NCBI GenBank assembly: GCA_963721435.1
Contig: CAVRJC010000010.1
Coordinates: 46,449 to 110,448, forward strand
Direction of reading: 5' to 3'
Origin: CAVRJC01 sp963721435
GTDB taxonomy: Bacteria; Actinomycetota; Acidimicrobiia; IMCC26256; DASPTH01
DNA: 64,000 bases
In this document: positions 8,132 through 16,663 of the stretch, one piece after another
How positions within the stretch are numbered: the first letter of the stretch is position 1
How the letters are laid out: the number at the start of each line of letters is the position of its first letter
Position numbers and translations under genes: made by a program
The notes under the pieces: generated by a model
What the model was told of the DNA's origin: nothing
Database searches by the model: none
Seen by the model: only the letters and a program-made list of their open reading frames with translations

Positions 8132-8648
8132 TCAGGCGCCGACGGTGCGGACGAAGGTCGCGATGCTGGCCGCGGCGTCGCGGCTGATGCCGGGGCACAG
8201 CATCGGCAGGATCTCGGTGCCGTGGATCGTGCCATCACCTGGCGACAGCGCGCGTCCACACCGGCGCGCAGCAGCCGCCGGTAGAAGTTGACGCCCTCGT
8301 CGCGAAGCGGGTCGCACTCGTTGACGCTGATCATCACCGGCACGAGCCCGCGCACGTCGTCTTCGGTCGCGAAGCCCGGCCACGCGAGCGGGTTCCGTCG
8401 CTCCACTTCTTCGATGCCGTAGGCCATCGCGCCTCGGTTGTCGTGCAGGTCGAGGAGGATGCCGTTGTTCTCGACCGACGACGGGCTGTCGTATCGCCAT
8501 CCGGCTCGGAGACCATCGTGTGGTCGGTGATCGCGAGACCCAACGACTGCGCGATCTCCTCGGTGTCGCACATGCCGAGGAACGCGGTCACGTGCCCGCG
8601 GATCGCCAGCGCGTCCGCGGCGTTCGCCTCCTCGAGACTGACCTCCAG
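8132..8648 (-). pseudogene. alpha/beta-hydrolase (esterase) remnant
   Basis: Three frames carry consecutive parts of one protein. GHVTAFLGMCDTEEIAQSLG is in one, ENNGILLDLHDNRGAMAYG through NPLAWPGF and VNECDPLRDEG in a second, and IHGTEILPMLCPG to a TGA at 8132 in a third. NPLAWP, the VNExDPLRDEG segment with the catalytic aspartate and the G-x-x-H-G histidine are hallmarks of the hormone-sensitive-lipase-like esterase family. The nucleophile elbow and oxyanion HGGG are absent, so the 5' part is deleted. Two frameshifts (about 8490 and 8240) and the truncation make this a real relic rather than one sequencing error. Confidence 0.65.
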
Positions 8649-8747
8649 TTACGAGACGGCGTCCCACACGATCGCGCCCAACCAGATTCCGGCCGCGATC
8701 GCGAGCACTTGTAGCGCGAGGAGCACCACGCGCATCTGTGTCGTCAT
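8649..8747 (-). CDS. 32-residue membrane mini-protein
   Basis: ATG at 8747-8745 overlaps the stop of the SHOCT protein as ATGA, so it is translationally coupled. The product is MTTQMRVV followed by one hydrophobic helix to about residue 28 and ends in WDAVS. The coupling and the clean transmembrane profile support a real gene in spite of its size. It could be a small partner subunit of the membrane protein encoded before it. Confidence 0.45.
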   Translation of the reverse strand: MTTQMRVVLLALQVLAIAAGIWLGAIVWDAVS

Positions 8748-9436
8748 GATCCGGCCTCGTCGTGCAGGATCGCGTCCTTCGCGATCTCGTACTCGTTGTC
8801 GTCGAGCCCGCCGCGTTCGTGCAGGTCGGCCAGGCGCTCGAGCCGTTCGACCACATCGCCCGATCGCGCGCCGGCGCGCGGGATGAACAGGGAATCTCCC
8901 GCGGGCACCGGTTGCGCACGTCGGATCGAGCGCATCGGCCGCTCCGCGCCCGGCGGTCCCCAGAGCGCCCAACGGGCACCCGACTTCGAGAGCAGGAACA
9001 CGAGTGGCGCTCCACCCATCACGAAGAAGATCACCCCGCACACGAGCCAGCTCACCGACGTGCCACCCCCGGGAGGGTTGATGCCGTCGTCGAGGAAATT
9101 CCAGCCGAGCGCGAGGAACAGTGCCGACCACGCGAACGCGTACGGCCGCGGCCCGCCCTGGGAGAAGACGCCGAGGAACCCGATGCCGACCGACGCGAGA
9201 CCGCCGAAGATCGCGAGCGGCATCACCCACGCCACTCCTTCGGGGCACGGCGCGCTGATCGAATACGGACCGCCCGACGCGCACGACCCGCCGACGTCCA
9301 ACACCGACCGCATGGAGAGGTACATCAGCGTCAGGCAGAACGCGAACCCGAGCGTGCCGACGGTGAGCAACGTCGTCTTCAGCACGACGCGTCCGGACCG
9401 CATGCCTTCGACGCCGAGTGCCATCTCCGTGATCAT
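8744..9436 (-). CDS. membrane protein with C-terminal SHOCT domain
   Basis: 230 residues from ATG 9436 (ATG 9424 and TTG 9460 are alternatives). About four membrane helices are seen (residues about 18-38, 65-90, 98-118 and 128-150). The last 35 residues are a SHOCT motif: V-E-R-L-E-R-L-A-D-L followed by G-L-D-D-N-E-Y-E-I-A-K. SHOCT modules are short oligomerisation or anchoring helices found at protein ends in many actinobacteria. The function is unknown. It forms a two-gene unit with the 32-residue mini-protein. Confidence 0.65.
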   Translation of the reverse strand: MITEMALGVEGMRSGRVVLKTTLLTVGTLGFAFCLTLMYLSMRSVLDVGGSCASGGPYSISAPCPEGVAWVMPLAIFGGLASVGIGFLGVFSQGGPRPYAFAWSALFLALGWNFLDDGINPPGGGTSVSWLVCGVIFFVMGGAPLVFLLSKSGARWALWGPPGAERPMRSIRRAQPVPAGDSLFIPRAGARSGDVVERLERLADLHERGGLDDNEYEIAKDAILHDEAGS

Positions 9437-9520
9437 CTCCGATCGACGCACGCCGCGCAATCGGAGCCGGCCCCGTTGCCGTCGGTGGGACGGCCGTAGG
9501 CCGTTGTGCGGCGAGCCGCC

Positions 9521-10162
9521 TCAGTTGTTGAAGCGATTGGTCAACCGCGCCGAGATCATGGTCGCGCAGGCGCCCGCGGCCACGGCTGCCGCGAGGAGCG
9601 CGACGACGCCCGTGGTCTCGTCGTGATTGAACGCGCGGAGGACGTCTTGGACCGGCGGGAGCAGGGCGACGGCGATGACGGCACCGATCGCGAGCGGCAG
9701 CGACCAAGCGGCGTTGCGGAGCACGGGTCGGTGCAGGAACACGCCGATCGTCGCACCGATCAGCGCGGCGCCGGTGAGCAGGACCAGAGTCCATCCGATC
9801 GCCCAGGGCAGGCTGTGAGGCCCCTTGTGGCCCGTCGCCGCGACCAGTGGACACGTTACGGCGACCACACACCATGCCGCGACGAGGGCCGCGGCCGTCC
9901 GACTCGCGTGCAGACGCGCGGGTGAGCCGGACACCGCGGCGCAGAGGTCGCGGTGGGGATCGTCGTCGACGTTCCCGGCGATCACGGTGATCCACAACGC
10001 GACGATCACGACCGCGAAGAACATGCTCGCCGCGTTCGTCAGGGACGGCCCGGGATTCGCGAGCACGAGGATGAGCCACACGACGTACACGATCGCCGGA
10101 GCGACCCAGCGGCCGGAACGCGCGACGAGCCGGAGCGTGAACAGCATCGCGGGAGCGCTCAC
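9521..10162 (-). CDS. ABC transporter membrane subunit
   Basis: 213 residues from GTG 10162, which overlaps the stop of the ATP-binding gene by GTGA. Six hydrophobic segments of normal length run through the protein (around residues 20-40, 45-65, 90-110, 118-140, 150-168 and 180-205), typical of an ABC-2-type permease half. There is no binding-protein gene nearby, which favours an exporter or a membrane-modifying role. It is shorter than most ABC-2 permeases (about 240-260). Confidence 0.65.
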   Translation of the reverse strand: MSAPAMLFTLRLVARSGRWVAPAIVYVVWLILVLANPGPSLTNAASMFFAVVIVALWITVIAGNVDDDPHRDLCAAVSGSPARLHASRTAAALVAAWCVVAVTCPLVAATGHKGPHSLPWAIGWTLVLLTGAALIGATIGVFLHRPVLRNAAWSLPLAIGAVIAVALLPPVQDVLRAFNHDETTGVVALLAAAVAAGACATMISARLTNRFNN

Positions 10163-10875
10163 GATGGTCGATACCCGAACTCTTCGGCAGCTCGCGTCAG
10201 CTCGTTCCGGTGCGAGGATGGCCCGCGGAAGGTCAATTCGACATCCTCCGACCTCGTGGCCGCGGTCGTTTCGCGCAGCACGCGGTTCCCCACCCACACG
10301 ACAATGTCGGCCTCTTCGATCGCTTGACGCTCTTGCGCGGCGACGACGACCGCCGCACCCCGGTCGCGGTTCGCGACGATCAGCCGCGCCATCCCGGCGC
10401 GGCCCTCGGCGTCGAGCGCCGCGGGGGCCTCGTCGATGACGATCAGGCTCGCGGCGCTCGACAGCGCGTCGGCGAGCAGGAGCTTGCGCAGGTTCCCGAA
10501 CGACAGTGTTCGACAGCTGCGCGAGAGGTCGCCTCTGAACTCCAGCTGCTCGAGCGCGGCAAACGGGTCCTCGCGCCGGCGCGCTCGTACTCCCCGGAGC
10601 CAGCCCTGGGCGGAGAGCGACGGAGGGGTCAGGGACGCCGGGACGTAGGCGCACGTGCGGGGACCGACACGCGTTCCCGCCGACGGGCGCAGCACGCCGG
10701 CGAGCAGCCGGAGCAACGTGGTCTTGCCGGCGCCGTTCGAACCGCGCACGCAGACGACCTGCGCCGCGCCGCACGACAGTGAGACCTCGTCGAGCACGAC
10801 CAGCCCCCCGAAGCGGACCGTCGCGCGCTCGACGGCGACAATCCCACCCGAGACCACGCGTTGATCATCGCGCAT
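10159..10875 (-). CDS. ABC transporter ATP-binding subunit
   Basis: 238 residues. Walker A is GSNGAGKTT near residue 44. The signature is degenerate, LSFGNLRKL instead of LSGGQ, near residue 123. Walker B is LIVIDEAPAALD near 143, with E after the D. The Q-loop region is short and the C-terminal 40 residues are poorly conserved. The unusual signature is shared with some ABC-2 exporters that use LSxGN. Coupled by GTGA overlap to the permease gene; the pair is likely a small exporter of unknown substrate. Confidence 0.8.
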   Translation of the reverse strand: MRDDQRVVSGGIVAVERATVRFGGLVVLDEVSLSCGAAQVVCVRGSNGAGKTTLLRLLAGVLRPSAGTRVGPRTCAYVPASLTPPSLSAQGWLRGVRARRREDPFAALEQLEFRGDLSRSCRTLSFGNLRKLLLADALSSAASLIVIDEAPAALDAEGRAGMARLIVANRDRGAAVVVAAQERQAIEEADIVVWVGNRVLRETTAATRSEDVELTFRGPSSHRNELTRAAEEFGYRPS

Positions 10876-10890
10876 GGCCGCGCTCGTGGT

Positions 10891-11748
10891 TCAGCGGTCC
10901 GCGTCCCAGAGCTTCTCGGTCATCTGGCCCACGACGCCGGCGGTGCCGTCCTTGCGCACCATCGTGCGCGGACGCTCGTCGTCGAAGTCGGGCCAGCGCT
11001 CGACGCGATCAGCGAGCACGGGTCCCTGCACCATCACGCGGTGGAACACACGCGGTTCGTCGAAGTCGTTGACGCCGTAGTGCACCGTCGCGAGGTTGTC
11101 CCAGATGCCGATGGTGCCGGGTGACCAGCGGTAGCGACACACGTACTCGGGCTGCGTCGCGAGCTCGACGAGGTAGTCGATCAGCGCTCGGCTCTCGCCG
11201 AGCGACAACTCCAAGAAGCGCACCGTGTGCGCCTTGCTGACGTAGAGCAGCTTGCGTCCCGTGACCGGATGCTCCAGCACGGCCGGATGCGTCGACTGCT
11301 CGCTCGGGTTCACGAGTGAGCGTTGCACCGCGGTGAGCCCGTCGAGCAGGTCGCGCATCGGTGGCGAGAGCTGCTCGTAGACGCGGTATTGGTTGATCCA
11401 AATCGTGTCGCCACCGCGACTCGGCGTCGTGATCATCTTGAAGATGGTGAACTTCACGGGCGCGGGGCGGGGTTGCCCGTCGCTGTGCCACACGTCGGCG
11501 ACGTAGCCGTCTTCCGAGCGGTGCACGGTGACGCCCGGGTACGCGGGATCGACACCCGGGGTGTAGGAGTTCTCGGTGATGTCGCCCAGCGCCGCGCCGA
11601 GCCGGTGGTGGCCGGCGACCGACAGCTGCTGATCAGGGAAGAACACGACGAGGTGCTCGTGCGCGAGATCGCGCACGGTGCTGATCACACGGTCGTCGAG
11701 TGACTCGAGATCGATCCCCCGGATCTCGGCCCCCAGAGCTCCGCTCAC
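10891..11748 (-). CDS. TauD/TfdA-family 2-oxoglutarate dioxygenase
   Basis: About 285 residues from GTG 11748. Iron ligands are the HSD in VWHSDGQP (about residue 85) and the distal histidine in LATVHYGVND (about residue 215), with the arginine of VFHRVMV for 2-oxoglutarate. SGALGAEIRGIDL at the start is typical of the family, which oxidises taurine, alkyl sulfates, phenoxyacids and similar small acids. Family proteins usually start 5-8 residues earlier, and RIDIRAV does precede the GTG, but no ATG, GTG or TTG is in frame there. So the true start is uncertain. Divergent from dinB across about 65 bases. Confidence 0.85.
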   Translation of the reverse strand: MSGALGAEIRGIDLESLDDRVISTVRDLAHEHLVVFFPDQQLSVAGHHRLGAALGDITENSYTPGVDPAYPGVTVHRSEDGYVADVWHSDGQPRPAPVKFTIFKMITTPSRGGDTIWINQYRVYEQLSPPMRDLLDGLTAVQRSLVNPSEQSTHPAVLEHPVTGRKLLYVSKAHTVRFLELSLGESRALIDYLVELATQPEYVCRYRWSPGTIGIWDNLATVHYGVNDFDEPRVFHRVMVQGPVLADRVERWPDFDDERPRTMVRKDGTAGVVGQMTEKLWDADR

Positions 11749-11813
11749 CGCGCGAATGTCGATGCGCCCGACGCTACCGCCGTTTGCGGGCCGACCGGCA
11801 GAGATGCGAACAT

Positions 11814-13010
11814 GTGTTCGTGCCCGGAGAAGCCACGATCCTGCACGCCGACCTCGACGCGTTCTACGCGTCGGTCGAGCAGCGGGACGACCCTCGCCTC
11901 CGCGGACGGCCCGTGATCGTCGGTGCCGGCGTGGTGCTGGCGGCGAGCTACGAGGCGAAGGCGTACGGCGTGCGCACGGCAATGGGCGCAACCCAAGCCC
12001 GGAGGCTGTGCCCGCAGGCGATCATGGTGACGCCACGGATGACGTCCTACTCGGAAGCGAGCAAGGCGGTGTTCGAGGTGTTCGACAACACCACGCCGCT
12101 CGTCGAGGGCGTGTCGATCGACGAGGCGTTCCTCGACGTCGGCGGGCTCCGGCGCATCTCGGGCACGCCGACGGAGATCGCGACGCGGCTTCGGAGCGCG
12201 GTCCGCGAGCAGGTGGGCCTCCCCATCAGTGTCGGCGTCGCGCGCACCAAGTTCCTCGCGAAAGTGGCGAGCGCGGTGGCGAAGCCCAACGGTCTCGTCG
12301 TCGTACCGCCCGACGCCGAGCTCGAGTTCCTGCACCCGCTCCCGGTCGAACGGCTGTGGGGCGTCGGGCGCGTCACCGCCCAGAAGCTCCATGATCGCGG
12401 CATCGCGACCGTCGGCGAGCTCGCGCAGCTCGCCGACGTCGCACTCGTCTCGATGCTCGGACCGGCGTCGGGGCTCCACCTCCACGCCCTCGCGCGGAGT
12501 CTCGATCCGCGTCCGGTGGTCGTCGGGCGCCGTCGTCACTCGATCGGCTCGCAGCACGCGCTCGGTCGCGCGCCGACGTCGCCTGCTTCCATCGACGCCA
12601 CGCTCGTCGGGCTCGTCGACCGCGTCACTCGTCGCATGCGGGCCTCGAAACGAGTGGGGCGCACGGTGATGCTGCGCCTGCGCTTCGACGACTTCTCGCG
12701 CGCGACTCGATCACACACCCTGCCGCAGGCGAGCTCGCAGACCGCCGCGATCCTGGCGACCGCGCGCGCGCTGCTCGCCGCGGCGATGCCGACCATCGAG
12801 AGCCGAGGGCTCACGCTCGTCGGCGTCTCGGTCGGCAACCTCGACGACGACGATGCGGTGCAGCTCGCGCTGCCGCTCGATCGTGCGGCCGGGAGCGCAC
12901 TCGACTGTGCGCTCGACGACGTGCGCGATCGGTTCGGGTCGACCGCGGTGACGCGAGCGGTACTTCTCGGCCGCGACCCGATGCTCTCGGTACCGATGCT
13001 CCCGGACTGA
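11814..13010 (+). CDS. dinB: DNA polymerase IV (Y-family translesion polymerase)
   Basis: 398 residues from GTG 11814 (GTG 11820 is also possible). LHADLDAFYASVEQ carries the first catalytic aspartate and the steric gate region; SIDEAFLDV carries the D-E pair. GLPISVGVARTKFLAK and L-W-G-V-G mark the palm and HhH-like part; the little-finger domain covers about 240-360. QLALPL near the C-terminus fits the beta-clamp binding motif. It makes error-prone synthesis past DNA lesions. The gene is complete and monocistronic. No LexA box was recognised in the short divergent region upstream. Confidence 0.93.
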   Translation: MFVPGEATILHADLDAFYASVEQRDDPRLRGRPVIVGAGVVLAASYEAKAYGVRTAMGATQARRLCPQAIMVTPRMTSYSEASKAVFEVFDNTTPLVEGVSIDEAFLDVGGLRRISGTPTEIATRLRSAVREQVGLPISVGVARTKFLAKVASAVAKPNGLVVVPPDAELEFLHPLPVERLWGVGRVTAQKLHDRGIATVGELAQLADVALVSMLGPASGLHLHALARSLDPRPVVVGRRRHSIGSQHALGRAPTSPASIDATLVGLVDRVTRRMRASKRVGRTVMLRLRFDDFSRATRSHTLPQASSQTAAILATARALLAAAMPTIESRGLTLVGVSVGNLDDDDAVQLALPLDRAAGSALDCALDDVRDRFGSTAVTRAVLLGRDPMLSVPMLPD

Positions 13011-13014
13011 CGAA

Positions 13015-13716
13015 TCAGAGCTGGAAACGCCGGAGCAGCACCGCGAAGTCGCATCCGGCCGCCATTCCGGCGAAGCCGGCCATGTTGGTCAAGAACTCTT
13101 CGGGATCGAACTCGGTGCCGAGGCCGTCGATGTACGCGCGGTGCTCCTCGAGCGATGCGATGCCGCGCGCGAGCGTGGCGCCGACGTCGACGAAGTGCGT
13201 CGGTGGGTTCATCGCCGCGACGTACGCCGCGGTGATCCCTTGCCACGGCTCGCCGACCTCCGGGAACAACCAGCGATTCGCCGCATCACGACACGCGTCG
13301 ATCGCGGCGAGGCCGACGACGCGATGGTCGGCGTGGTTGACCGCACCCTCGTCCCCCCACGTGAGGTCGAAGTTCATCGTGATGACCACGTCGGGACGGA
13401 GCCTGCGGTAGGCCGCGCAGAGGTCACGTCGCAGCGCGATCCCGTACTCGAGCGCGCCGTCCGCATGGCCGAGGAACTCGACCGTCGACACTCCGACGAC
13501 CGCGGCGCTGCGACGCTCTTCGTCAGCGCGCAAGGGGCCGGCCTCGTCGGGAGCCATGCCGTCGATGCCGGCCTCCCCCGTCGTGGCCAGGACGTACGCC
13601 ACCTCTTTGCCCTGATCGGTCCAGCGCGCCACCGCGCTCGCGAGCCCGTACTCGAGGTCGTCCGGGTGCGCGACGACCGCCACCGCCCGTTCCCAGTCCT
13701 CCGCCATCGCCTGCAT
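13015..13716 (-). CDS. PIG-L/LmbE-family deacetylase
   Basis: 233 residues from ATG 13716, with GGAG about 11 bases upstream; TTG 13719 is also possible. HPDDLEYG near residue 17 is the zinc motif (H-P-D-D) with the catalytic aspartate; NHADHR near 128 gives the third zinc ligand. This fold removes N-acetyl groups from sugar conjugates; actinobacterial relatives include MshB, Mca and BshB-like enzymes. It is shorter than MshB and lacks its C-terminal part, so mycothiol synthesis is not implied. It follows the TauD gene after 22 bases, in the operon cupin-TauD-PIG-L. Confidence 0.88.
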   Translation of the reverse strand: MQAMAEDWERAVAVVAHPDDLEYGLASAVARWTDQGKEVAYVLATTGEAGIDGMAPDEAGPLRADEERRSAAVVGVSTVEFLGHADGALEYGIALRRDLCAAYRRLRPDVVITMNFDLTWGDEGAVNHADHRVVGLAAIDACRDAANRWLFPEVGEPWQGITAAYVAAMNPPTHFVDVGATLARGIASLEEHRAYIDGLGTEFDPEEFLTNMAGFAGMAAGCDFAVLLRRFQL

Positions 13717-13738
13717 CAACAGTCGCTCCGTGGCAACG

Positions 13739-14599
13739 TCACGCCGGCTCGAGCTGCAACGGGTCCGCGATACCGAGGATGCTCACGTGGCGGAGCACGC
13801 GCTCCTGCTCGTCGGGAAATGCCTCGCGCTCGTGCATGGTCTGCGTGTTGATCCAGAGGCACGCGTCGCCGACGCGCCAGTCGTGGCGGTACACGAACTG
13901 CTCCTGCGTGCAGTGCGCGTACAGCTCGGCGAGGAGCTCGGCGCTCTCCTCGGGCGCGAGCCCCTCGACCTCGGCGGCGAAGTCGGGCCCGGTGTTGGGC
14001 CACACGCTCTTGCGACCGGTGCGCGGGTTCACCTGCACGAGTGAGATCTTGGTGTTGTCGGCCAGGTTGAGCGCATCGCTGGCCTTGAAGTAGCTGTCGA
14101 AGTCGAGACCGTCGCGCAGCCGGTAGCGCACGCCGAGACCGTCGATGCGCGCCTTCGTTGCGTCGTCGAGCGCGTCGTACGCGGCGACGAGGTTCGTCCA
14201 CTTCGTGTCGCCGCCAACGTCTGTGACCTGCACCGCGTCGAGATAGATGAACTCGATCAGTGGCGGGTTGAACGAAAGGTCGGAGTGGAACGTCACGATC
14301 CCCGAGCCTCCAGTGCCCTGCACGCCGTCGGCGTCGCGGTTCGACACGCGATTGATCCCCGGGTACCCGGGCAACCTCGAGCGGTCGGCAAGCGTCGGCT
14401 TCAGCGGACCGAACGACTCACAGAAGTCGACGATCTGCTGCTCCGTGGGCAACACGTCGTTGCGGAACACGAGGAGCAGATGATCGTCGATCGCCGTCGC
14501 CAGGCGATCACGCGTCGCGACGTCGAGGGGTGCGTCGAAGTCGAAGCCCGTCACCTCGGCGCCCAGGGGCGCGTCGAGCGGGGTGATGGCAAGGGTCAC
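13739..14599 (-). CDS. TauD/TfdA-family 2-oxoglutarate dioxygenase, second copy
   Basis: 286 residues from GTG 14599, overlapping the stop of the cupin gene by GTGA with GGAGG upstream. PLGAEVTGFDFD at the start, TFHSDLSFNP (HSD iron ligands, about residue 100), and INTQTMHERE (distal histidine, about residue 255) followed by L-R-H-V are family hallmarks. Sequence similarity to the copy at 10891-11748 is only in the motifs, so the two probably act on different acids. The partner genes are a small cupin before and a PIG-L deacetylase after it. Confidence 0.88.
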   Translation of the reverse strand: MTLAITPLDAPLGAEVTGFDFDAPLDVATRDRLATAIDDHLLLVFRNDVLPTEQQIVDFCESFGPLKPTLADRSRLPGYPGINRVSNRDADGVQGTGGSGIVTFHSDLSFNPPLIEFIYLDAVQVTDVGGDTKWTNLVAAYDALDDATKARIDGLGVRYRLRDGLDFDSYFKASDALNLADNTKISLVQVNPRTGRKSVWPNTGPDFAAEVEGLAPEESAELLAELYAHCTQEQFVYRHDWRVGDACLWINTQTMHEREAFPDEQERVLRHVSILGIADPLQLEPA

Positions 14600-15093
14600 G
14601 GTGCCTCCCGAGCGGGTGCGTCGCGCCGCGGATCCTCGGCGAGCAGCGTGCGGCGAAAGACCTGCGGGTACCCCTCGACCCACGTCGACGGGTCGTCCCA
14701 ACGTCCGAGCGGTGGCGGGAACTCGTCGGGGTCGAGCTTGTCGTACGGGCCCAGGCTGAAGAACATGTACTCGACGCCGTCGGGGCCGCACTGCTCGGGG
14801 CCGTACGCGAAGCCGCCGCGCACCCACCGCAGGTCACCCTCGCGGTACGAGCCTTCGCCCTCCACGATGAACTCGCCCTTGGTCACGATGTAGACGGTGT
14901 CGGAGAGGTGCCAGTGCGGCGCGGCCTGACCCCGCTCCGGCCACGAGCGGATGTGCATCACCCGGTTTCCCGAATCGGGGTCGACGAGGTAGCGCACGAG
15001 CGGCCCGATGGCGCGCTCCGGTTCGAGCGGGTCGGTGAAGTCCTCCCACGGCACGTCGTCGATGTGGATCGCCCGTCGTTCACCGATGTCCAT
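14596..15093 (-). CDS. cupin-domain protein
   Basis: 165 residues from ATG 15093, which has GAGGA 8 bases upstream; ATG 15102 and GTG 15108 are in-frame alternatives. The conserved cupin barrel covers about residues 45-120: PHWHLSDTVYIVTKGEF is motif 1 with H-x-H, G-S-Y-R-E-G-D follows, and the second motif is weak (AYGPEQCGPDG). Such small single-domain cupins bind a divalent metal and are often thiol or quercetinase-like dioxygenases, or sensors. It is the first gene of the cupin-TauD-PIG-L operon. Confidence 0.78.
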   Translation of the reverse strand: MDIGERRAIHIDDVPWEDFTDPLEPERAIGPLVRYLVDPDSGNRVMHIRSWPERGQAAPHWHLSDTVYIVTKGEFIVEGEGSYREGDLRWVRGGFAYGPEQCGPDGVEYMFFSLGPYDKLDPDEFPPPLGRWDDPSTWVEGYPQVFRRTLLAEDPRRDAPAREAP

Positions 15094-15138
15094 GTGTTCC
15101 ATCCTCACGCACCCGACGGAGACCTTGCAACGCCGCGG

Positions 15139-15657
15139 TCAGCCGAGGCCGCGGGAGAGAGAGTCGACCGCGACCGTCACCGCGAGCACCAGCACCGTGT
15201 CGTCGGCATCGGCGATGTCGACGCCGTAGGTGTCGCGCACACGGAACCACTTCTTCGAGATCTCGGCGATCTGGTCGCCGTCTCGCTCGATCTTGTACTC
15301 GTGGTCGGCGATGTTGCCATGCACCGACAGATCCTTGCCGTTGTCGACTTCGACGTGGTACCGGTCGCGGATCCCCACCATCGCCTTCTTGACCGTGGCG
15401 TCGCGCCCGTCGAACTCGATCTTGATCGCGTCACGGATCGACAACTTCTTCTCCCGGATCTGCGCCACCTCGTTGCCCTGCGCGTCCTCGAGGATCCAGG
15501 TGTCGCGCATGCGCATGGCCTTGCCGTCGACCTTGAACGCCTTGTTCCCGGAGTCGTCTTCGATCCAGTAGTCGTCACCGATCGACATCAACTTCTCGCG
15601 CATCTGGTACTTGCGCCGCGTCGACTCGTCGTCACCATGATTTCGGAACAGTCCCAT
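15139..15657 (-). CDS. LURP-one-related protein
   Basis: 172 residues from ATG with GGAGG 6 bases upstream. The protein is a beta-rich repeat of short hairpins: KYQMREKLMSIGDDYWIED, KVDGKAMRMRDTW, IREKKLSIRDAIKIE, and a closing hydrophobic helix VLVLAVTVAVDSL. This is the Tubby-like/LURP-one layout (YxMxxK start, D-D-x-G-N, repeated R-D). The family is common in bacteria and plants, with membrane or scramblase-like roles proposed but not settled. Monocistronic. Confidence 0.85.
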   Translation of the reverse strand: MGLFRNHGDDESTRRKYQMREKLMSIGDDYWIEDDSGNKAFKVDGKAMRMRDTWILEDAQGNEVAQIREKKLSIRDAIKIEFDGRDATVKKAMVGIRDRYHVEVDNGKDLSVHGNIADHEYKIERDGDQIAEISKKWFRVRDTYGVDIADADDTVLVLAVTVAVDSLSRGLG

Positions 15658-15705
15658 CGAAGCCTCCTGGGTCGGGGCCAGCATACGGAGGCGTACCCTG
15701 CATCG

Positions 15706-15945
15706 ATGAGCTATGTGGTCGGTGCGCTCGGGTCCCGGCCGGTTCGGTCCAAGGGCTTGGGCCGCAGCTCGGCCGGCGCCACTGCGAGCCAGCGCGAGCC
15801 GAAGGGCAGGCGCCACGCCGTCGACCCCGACACGGGAGAAGTCGCGTGCGGCACACGTGACGCGCTGCGGGTCTTCGACGACTGGCCGTGGGCACCCGAC
15901 GGCGACTGCTGCGCCAACTGCGAGGCAGCCGTGCCGTTCAGTTGA
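15706..15945 (+). CDS. small conserved-type protein with cysteine pair
   Basis: 79 residues from ATG 15706. A basic first half is followed by D-P-D-T-G-E-V-A-C-G, DWPWAPDGDCCANC and a short tail. The C-G and C-C-A-N-C cysteines could form a small metal or redox site. Family not recognised. Its 3' end overlaps by 8 bases the end of the convergent membrane gene, which weakens the call a little. Confidence 0.45.
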   Translation: MSYVVGALGSRPVRSKGLGRSSAGATASQREPKGRRHAVDPDTGEVACGTRDALRVFDDWPWAPDGDCCANCEAAVPFS

Positions 15946-16141
15946 GGGAAGAGTCCCGGCCGCCCGTGCTGGTTCCGCTGCGACCGACCACGATGAAGCC
16001 GTAGAAGAGCAGGAACGCGCCCGTCGCGATCGCGATGATGTTGAAGGCCGACGACCCGCGGTCGACCGCGTCGATGACATTGGCCGCGAGCACGACGATG
16101 CCGGCCACTGCCATGATGATGCCTCGCCGTTGTTCCGACAC
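15938..16141 (-). CDS. small two-helix membrane protein
   Basis: 67 residues from GTG: a polar start MSEQRR, helix 1 (about residues 8-25), a short DRGSS loop, helix 2 (about 32-53) and a polar tail with G-R-S-G-T-S. This is the usual layout of small actinobacterial membrane proteins with no known function. It is convergent with the preceding short gene. Confidence 0.55.
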   Translation of the reverse strand: MSEQRRGIIMAVAGIVVLAANVIDAVDRGSSAFNIIAIATGAFLLFYGFIVVGRSGTSTGGRDSSLN

Positions 16142-16210
16142 TTGCGGGGACGTTAGTAGTCACGTCACCGCTGGATAGGCTCCGCGCTTTCGGCCGTTCC
16201 GGAGGTGTTG

Positions 16211-16663
16211 ATGGCTGCGCCCGATCTCGAAACCATGGTTCGCGAGCTGTGGGACCGCGACCGCATCGGGCGCGTGCCGCGTCGCTACTCACGCGGCATC
16301 GACCGGCGCGACTGGGATCTCGTGCGGTCGTGCTTCGCACCCGACGCGTTCGTCGACGGCTCGCGCGCGGCGGCGCCCGTCGACGAGTACCTCACGTCGC
16401 TCCGCCAGGGCGTCGAGTACTACCCCACCACGATGCACTTCATGGGCAATCAGCTCGTCGAGGTGCACGGCGACACCGGCTTCGTCGAGACGTACGCGGT
16501 CGCGTTCCACTGGAAGCACGAGACCGCCGGTGCCGACCATCCCGAGAACCTCGTCGTCGGCGTGCGCTACCACGACACGATGGCGCGCCGCGGCGACGAC
16601 TGGGTGATCACGCACCGGCACGTCGACCCCGACTGGCGCGTCGGCGCCTACCCCACCGCGTGA
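16211..16663 (+). CDS. SnoaL-like (NTF2-fold) protein
   Basis: 150 residues from ATG 16211, with GGAGG 5 bases upstream. RYSRGIDRRDWDLVRSCFAPDA is the helix-helix start of the SnoaL_4 branch of the NTF2-like fold, with a Y-R-x-x-D dyad region; FVETYAVAFHW and V-G-V-R-Y-H-D are cone strands; VITHRHVDPDW closes the sheet. Members include dehydratases, isomerases and small subunits of ring-hydroxylating enzymes. The role here is open. It is coupled by GTGA overlap to the next gene. Confidence 0.82.
   Translation: MAAPDLETMVRELWDRDRIGRVPRRYSRGIDRRDWDLVRSCFAPDAFVDGSRAAAPVDEYLTSLRQGVEYYPTTMHFMGNQLVEVHGDTGFVETYAVAFHWKHETAGADHPENLVVGVRYHDTMARRGDDWVITHRHVDPDWRVGAYPTA

Noticed and set aside
13015..13716. 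MshB or Mca of mycothiol metabolism
   Set aside because: The protein is some 50-60 residues shorter and has no other mycothiol genes nearby; only the general PIG-L family is supported.
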